Origin: [Scytonema hofmanni] UTEX 2349
GTDB lineage: Bacteria; Cyanobacteriota; Cyanobacteriia; Cyanobacteriales; Nostocaceae
Direction of reading: 5' to 3'
DNA: 8,186 nt
NCBI RefSeq assembly: GCF_000582685.1
Contig: NZ_KK073766.1
Span: 102,450 to 110,635 of the forward strand
This document shows positions 5,875 to 8,186 of this stretch, one piece after another (positions within the stretch are counted from its first letter, which is position 1; every line of letters begins with the position of its first letter). Under the pieces are notes generated by a model. The model saw only the letters and a program-made list of their open reading frames with translations. It was not told the DNA's origin and searched no databases. The position numbers were made by a program, and so were the translations under genes.

Positions 5875-6004
5875 TCAGGAAACCGCACTTGCGACTCGGA
5901 TACAACCTTAACATAACTTTATACGCGGGACTCACATAGGGGAGCGATCGCTTCACGAAATAATAGACATCTCCAGAAATTAAATATGCGTCATCCAGAA
6001 CCTT

Positions 6005-6034
6005 TGTAGAGACGCGAAATTTCGCGTCTCTACA
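6005..6034. repeat. Perfect 30-nt palindrome
   Basis: TGTAGAGACGCGAAA (6005-6019) is followed without spacer by its exact reverse complement (6020-6034). Palindromes of this GTAGAGACGCGAAAT form are, from my knowledge, dispersed many times in Nostoc-type genomes. A short pyrimidine run (TTCTTTTT, 6035-6042) follows, but no plus-strand gene ends nearby, so termination is not its obvious role. It lies 20 bp upstream of the small ORF at 6055. Confidence 0.9.
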
Positions 6035-6054
6035 TTCTTTTTCGGATAGGTCTA

Positions 6055-6228
6055 ATGAGTATTAAAGCCTCCGTTGCGGCAATCCGCATGGTTCCAGTCG
6101 CGGCAATCTTACGGGTTAACCGACACAAGCCTTTCAAGCTTTACGTGGCGGCAAAATGTGTCTTGGCTACTTTTACTCCAAAACTTGGTAAAGTTGTTAA
6201 AATCCTCCAATTGCTTAATCTGTATTGA
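6055..6228 (+). CDS. Putative 57-aa small protein upstream of the HNH gene
   Basis: ATG 6055 to TGA 6226-6228, 57 aa, reading MSIKASVAAIRMVPVAAILR, VNRHKPFKLYVAAKCVLATF, TPKLGKVVKILQLLNLY. It is basic, with regularly spaced hydrophobic residues that suggest two or three helices; no Cys pairs or membrane segment. AGG lies 4 nt before the start. The stop lies 7 nt before the HNH start, so the two would be translated together. Another frame here (open from 6074 into the HNH gene) gives a less protein-like N-terminal extension for the HNH protein, and I take it as a shadow of this ORF. I do not recognise the family. It may be an HNH partner, a small DNA-binding protein, or chance. Confidence 0.4.
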   Translation: MSIKASVAAIRMVPVAAILRVNRHKPFKLYVAAKCVLATFTPKLGKVVKILQLLNLY

Positions 6229-6235
6229 GTGGAAA

Positions 6236-6550
6236 ATGCCTATTTATAGAGAGCGCTACGCGGATGATTGGGATGACATAGCTACTGCCATTAAAGCAGC
6301 AGCACATTGGCGCTGTCGTCACTGCAATCAGCAATGTTTGCGTCCAGGTGAAAAGCCAAAGGAATTGTCGCGCTCTGAGTGGACTGTACTCACGCTGTCG
6401 GTACACCATGCTAATTTTACACCTGAAGATAATCGACCAGAGAACCTAATTCCGCTTTGCACACCATGCCATCTTGCGCTGCACAGTCGAGCGCGAGGCA
6501 GAACGAATACAACACAGGGGCAGTTGGAGTTACCACTTTGGACAAATTAA
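6236..6550 (+). CDS. HNH endonuclease family protein
   Basis: A 104-aa protein with an HNH/zinc-ribbon fold. Residues 1-25 (YRERYADDWDDIATAIKAAA) lead into CRHC (27-30), the first half of a zinc-binding pair. VHH at 56-58 is the core histidine motif. NLIPLCTPCHLALH (70-83) holds the second Cys pair (C75, C78) and H79/H83. These match the HNH pattern VHH...N...NL..LC..CH, so metal binding and DNA cleavage are plausible. I chose ATG 6236 because the homologous pattern begins there; the same frame is open back to 6074, but that extension overlaps the small ORF and does not look like family sequence. Small HNH proteins of this kind are common in cyanobacteria, with roles mostly untested; some belong to mobile or defence modules. 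No methylase or other restriction partner is adjacent. Confidence 0.8.
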   Translation: MPIYRERYADDWDDIATAIKAAAHWRCRHCNQQCLRPGEKPKELSRSEWTVLTLSVHHANFTPEDNRPENLIPLCTPCHLALHSRARGRTNTTQGQLELPLWTN

Positions 6551-6842
6551 AGGTGGGGGTATGGGGTGCGATGTCTGCGACGGGCTGTTCGGTAACGCTT
6601 GGGTTTTCCTCTCTTCGAGACGCTCTGCGCGTTCGCTTGAATGAAGGCGATCGCACGTATTAATTAAACTACTTTGCCTAATCAGTAAACCAAACGAGTG
6701 GTAAATTCTGATGAGCGATCGCCTACATACGATATTTTTCCTCTAAGAACGGGAAGTGATCACTCAGTATTCCCTCATAATTATGTTTTTACTGCACAAT
6801 GATATAAGCTTTTAAAAGGCGTTGCGTTGATGGGAAGAGAAG
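6551..6842. other. Spacer with degenerate cyanobacterial repeats and two HIP1 sites
   Basis: There is no convincing gene here. The stretch has a GCGATGTCTGCGACGGGCTG element at 6568-6587, related to that at 4105, and GAGACGCTCTGCGCGTTCGC (around 6617-6636), another dispersed cyanobacterial motif. Two HIP1 octamers follow at 6647-6654 and 6715-6722. The right ~100 bp should contain the promoter of the methyltransferase. The plus frame open from 6457 to 6663 is an out-of-frame shadow of the HNH gene running into these repeats. Confidence 0.5.
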
Positions 6843-7442
6843 ATGAATCCGAATGCTACAGCCGCCCGATATAATCAAATTGCCCTATGGTGGCAGACTA
6901 AGCATCAAGATTCGCCATACGGGATCGCACAATTGGAGCAGGCTATCAAATTTACTTCTAAGAGGCACTCAGCTATTGACGTAGGCTGTGGAAGCAGTGG
7001 ACGTTTTATTAACATCTTATCTAAGCATGGATTTCAGGCTGAAGGACTTGATATTTCCACAGAAATGATAAATTTAGCCAAGCACCTGCATCCAGAAATT
7101 ACGTTTTACACCGAAGACATCTGCTGTTGGATTCCTGGGAAACTTTACAGCTTAATTTCTGCTTGGGACAGCATTTTTCATCTGCCGCTAAATATGCAAC
7201 AGCCTGTTATAAAAAAGCTATGCGATGCCCTTGATTCGGACGGAGTACTCCTGTTCACATGTGGTGGCGGACATACAAAAAGTGAGATTTCGGGGGCATT
7301 TCAAGGTCAGGACTTTGAGTACAGCACTTTGGGCGTAGATGCTTTGCTACGGATTCTTAAGCGTAATCACTGCACATGTCGCCACCTCGAATATGACCAA
7401 TATCCTGAAAATCATGTTTATATCATTGCTCAAAAGACTTAA
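6843..7442 (+). CDS. Class I SAM-dependent methyltransferase
   Basis: A complete 199-aa Rossmann-fold methyltransferase. Motif I is IDVGCGSSGRF (45-55), which binds the methionine part of SAM. LDIS at 69-72 supplies the acidic residue (D70) that holds the ribose, and EDI (91-93) corresponds to the adenine-contact region. AWDSIFHLP (107-115) is motif IV, and LDSDGVLLFTCGG is the strand-5 region with a Gly-rich turn. The C-terminal part (HTKSEISGAFQGQDFEYSTL, then DQYPENHVYIIAQ) belongs to a broad group of small-molecule-type methyltransferases without assigned substrate. The start at ATG 6843 follows a GGGAAGAGAAG purine run acting as ribosome-binding site; another ATG at 6830 is out of frame. 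Domain and length are typical. No operon partner is visible: the HNH gene ends ~290 bp before it and a transposase remnant follows 20 bp after its stop. Confidence 0.88.
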   Translation: MNPNATAARYNQIALWWQTKHQDSPYGIAQLEQAIKFTSKRHSAIDVGCGSSGRFINILSKHGFQAEGLDISTEMINLAKHLHPEITFYTEDICCWIPGKLYSLISAWDSIFHLPLNMQQPVIKKLCDALDSDGVLLFTCGGGHTKSEISGAFQGQDFEYSTLGVDALLRILKRNHCTCRHLEYDQYPENHVYIIAQKT

Positions 7443-7461
7443 CCAATCATTGTGTTTTCCT

Positions 7462-7622
7462 CGCTTGAATCTTGAGCAGCAGTTGAAATGCAGCAACGCA
7501 TCACCGATTTCATTATCCGCCACAATGATTCTGCACAACCAATTAAATGGTCATATACAGTGGCACAGATGATGGAGAAATTCGCGCACGTATTAATGCG
7601 ATCGCGGCTTAAACAAATTTGA
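7462..7622 (+). pseudogene. C-terminal remnant of an IS630-family transposase
   Basis: From ATG 7488 the plus strand reads MQQRITDFIIRHNDSAQPIK, WSYTVAQMMEKFAHVLMRSR, LKQI and TGA (7620-7622). The pattern ..DFI..HN.SA.PIKWSYTV.QM..KF is the C-terminal end of IS630/Tc1-mariner-type transposases. Just upstream LNLEQQL (7465-7485) continues the same protein in another frame (family pattern DLEQQL..RI.DFI), so there is a frameshift as well. The catalytic DDE part is missing. No clear terminal inverted repeat is visible, so the rest of the element is lost. It directly follows the methyltransferase stop. Confidence 0.7.
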
Positions 7623-7644
7623 TACACAATCCCAAGCAGTAATG

Positions 7645-7660
7645 GTATCCTTAAGGGTAC
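7645..7660. repeat. Near-perfect 16-nt palindrome upstream of the peptidase gene
   Basis: GTATCCTTAAGGGTAC is symmetric around TTAA except for one pair. TTAAGGGT is seen again at 7675-7682. It lies about 90 bp upstream of the peptidase start and could be an operator or part of the vanished insertion sequence end. Confidence 0.35.
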
Positions 7661-7748
7661 TATCGGATATGTTTTTAAGGGTGTAAATAATAGATTATCG
7701 TTACGTAAGCTTTTGTTTACTTTTAAAACATCCTCTGAGAACTATTAA

Positions 7749-8186
7749 ATGATTCCTCCTCAACAGCTAATCCAAGAAACTATAGAACGATATAAAACGC
7801 GCTCCCCAGAGCGCGGGAGCAACATTCGTAAACTTTCATCTGGTTCGGTCCTCAATGTAGACACCCCTGAACGTGTCAACAGACGTTTGGAAAGAATTGC
7901 TCGTAATCCTGTAGCTGCTTCTATTTTATCTGAAGCCAAAATTTCCATAGACGATTTGTCTAGCGAGGAGTTTAATCGCGTTGTTCAAGAGCGGATTATT
8001 GGTCAAAGAGACCTAATGAGTATTTCATACTTGGAATATGGACTGAAGGTTTCGCGGTCTATCTGCCGCATCATTTTACGCAGTCGTAGTGGGAGAGTGA
8101 TAGGGTACGGGACTGGCTTTATGGTTTCTCCCCGTCTATTACTTACCAACACATCATGTACTATCTTCGGTGGAAGAGGCTATGCC
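7749..8186 (+). pseudogene. Trypsin-like serine peptidase, N-terminal part, frameshifted and cut by the window edge
   Basis: The frame from ATG 7749 is open to the window end. Residues 1-~85 are a charged N-terminal region (MIPPQQLIQETIERY, then VNRRLERIARNP). Next come GQRDLMSISYLEYGLKVSRS and the entry to a trypsin fold, GYGTGFMVSPRLLLTN (~118-134). Family members continue with NHV, where His is the first triad residue. Here the frame gives TSCTIFGG, but shifting one base gives HVLSSVEEAM from CAT at 8155, an excellent match. Four bases (8151-8154) replace one codon, so one extra base is implied. Asp and Ser of the triad would lie beyond the edge. Some relatives fuse this domain to a nuclease, which cannot be seen here. 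The ribosome-binding site is weak (GAGAA, ~10 nt before ATG). It is either a pseudogene or a sequencing indel. Confidence 0.8.

Noticed and set aside
6074..6235. N-terminal extension of the HNH protein by 54 residues.
   Set aside because: The HNH family pattern starts at ATG 6236. The extension overlaps the more protein-like 57-codon ORF and has no ribosome-binding site I can see.
1..8186. tRNA, rRNA or a defence/biosynthetic gene cluster.
   Set aside because: I found no cloverleaf or rRNA-like sequence. Apart from the HNH gene and the peptidase fragment, no defence-type genes are grouped here.

Overview
The window looks like chromosomal DNA from a filamentous (Nostocales-type) cyanobacterium. 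It carries at least seven exact HIP1 octamers (GCGATCGC) in 8.2 kb, a cyanobacterial-type Ser/Thr kinase, a GUN4-domain fragment, a site-2 protease with tandem CBS domains, and degraded dispersed palindromic repeats of the kind common in these genomes. The taxon is inferred from content, not from any marker gene.

Layout, left to right. 1-1357 (minus): Ser/Thr protein kinase with two C-terminal membrane segments, whose last ~30 residues are out of frame and run off the left edge. 1358-2152: a long non-coding stretch with a GUN4 fragment (minus), hairpins and a tandem direct repeat. 2153-3278 (plus): M50 site-2 protease broken by a one-base frameshift just after its HELGH motif, followed by a clear terminator. 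3401-4181: a ChaP-like VOC (glyoxalase-fold) gene on the minus strand, flanked by two copies of a 48-bp element; a minus-strand coding remnant lies to its left. 4422-4991 (plus): peptidoglycan-binding-domain protein with its own strong Shine-Dalgarno and a candidate terminator. 5248-5874 (minus): a four-helix membrane protein followed by a small disordered protein. 6005-6034: a perfect 30-nt palindrome. 6055-6550 (plus): a 57-codon ORF closely followed by an HNH-nuclease-like gene. 6843-7442 (plus): SAM-dependent methyltransferase. 7462-7622: tail of an IS630-type transposase. 7749-8186 (plus): start of a trypsin-like serine peptidase, frameshifted at the catalytic histidine and cut by the right edge.

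The genes do not form an evident pathway; most stand alone with their own leaders. The strongest overall pattern is damage. Three otherwise well-conserved genes (kinase, site-2 protease, serine peptidase) each carry one apparent extra base, and the spacers hold decayed gene pieces. This fits either a decaying genome region or a draft assembly with indel errors. The spacer remnants show that real decay has taken place here, but they do not prove the three frameshifts are real.

I did not find a convincing new defence or biosynthetic system. The best candidates for something little described are the 57-aa ORF/HNH pair, the membrane protein/disordered protein pair, and the peptidoglycan-binding protein with a Cys-bearing C-terminal domain.
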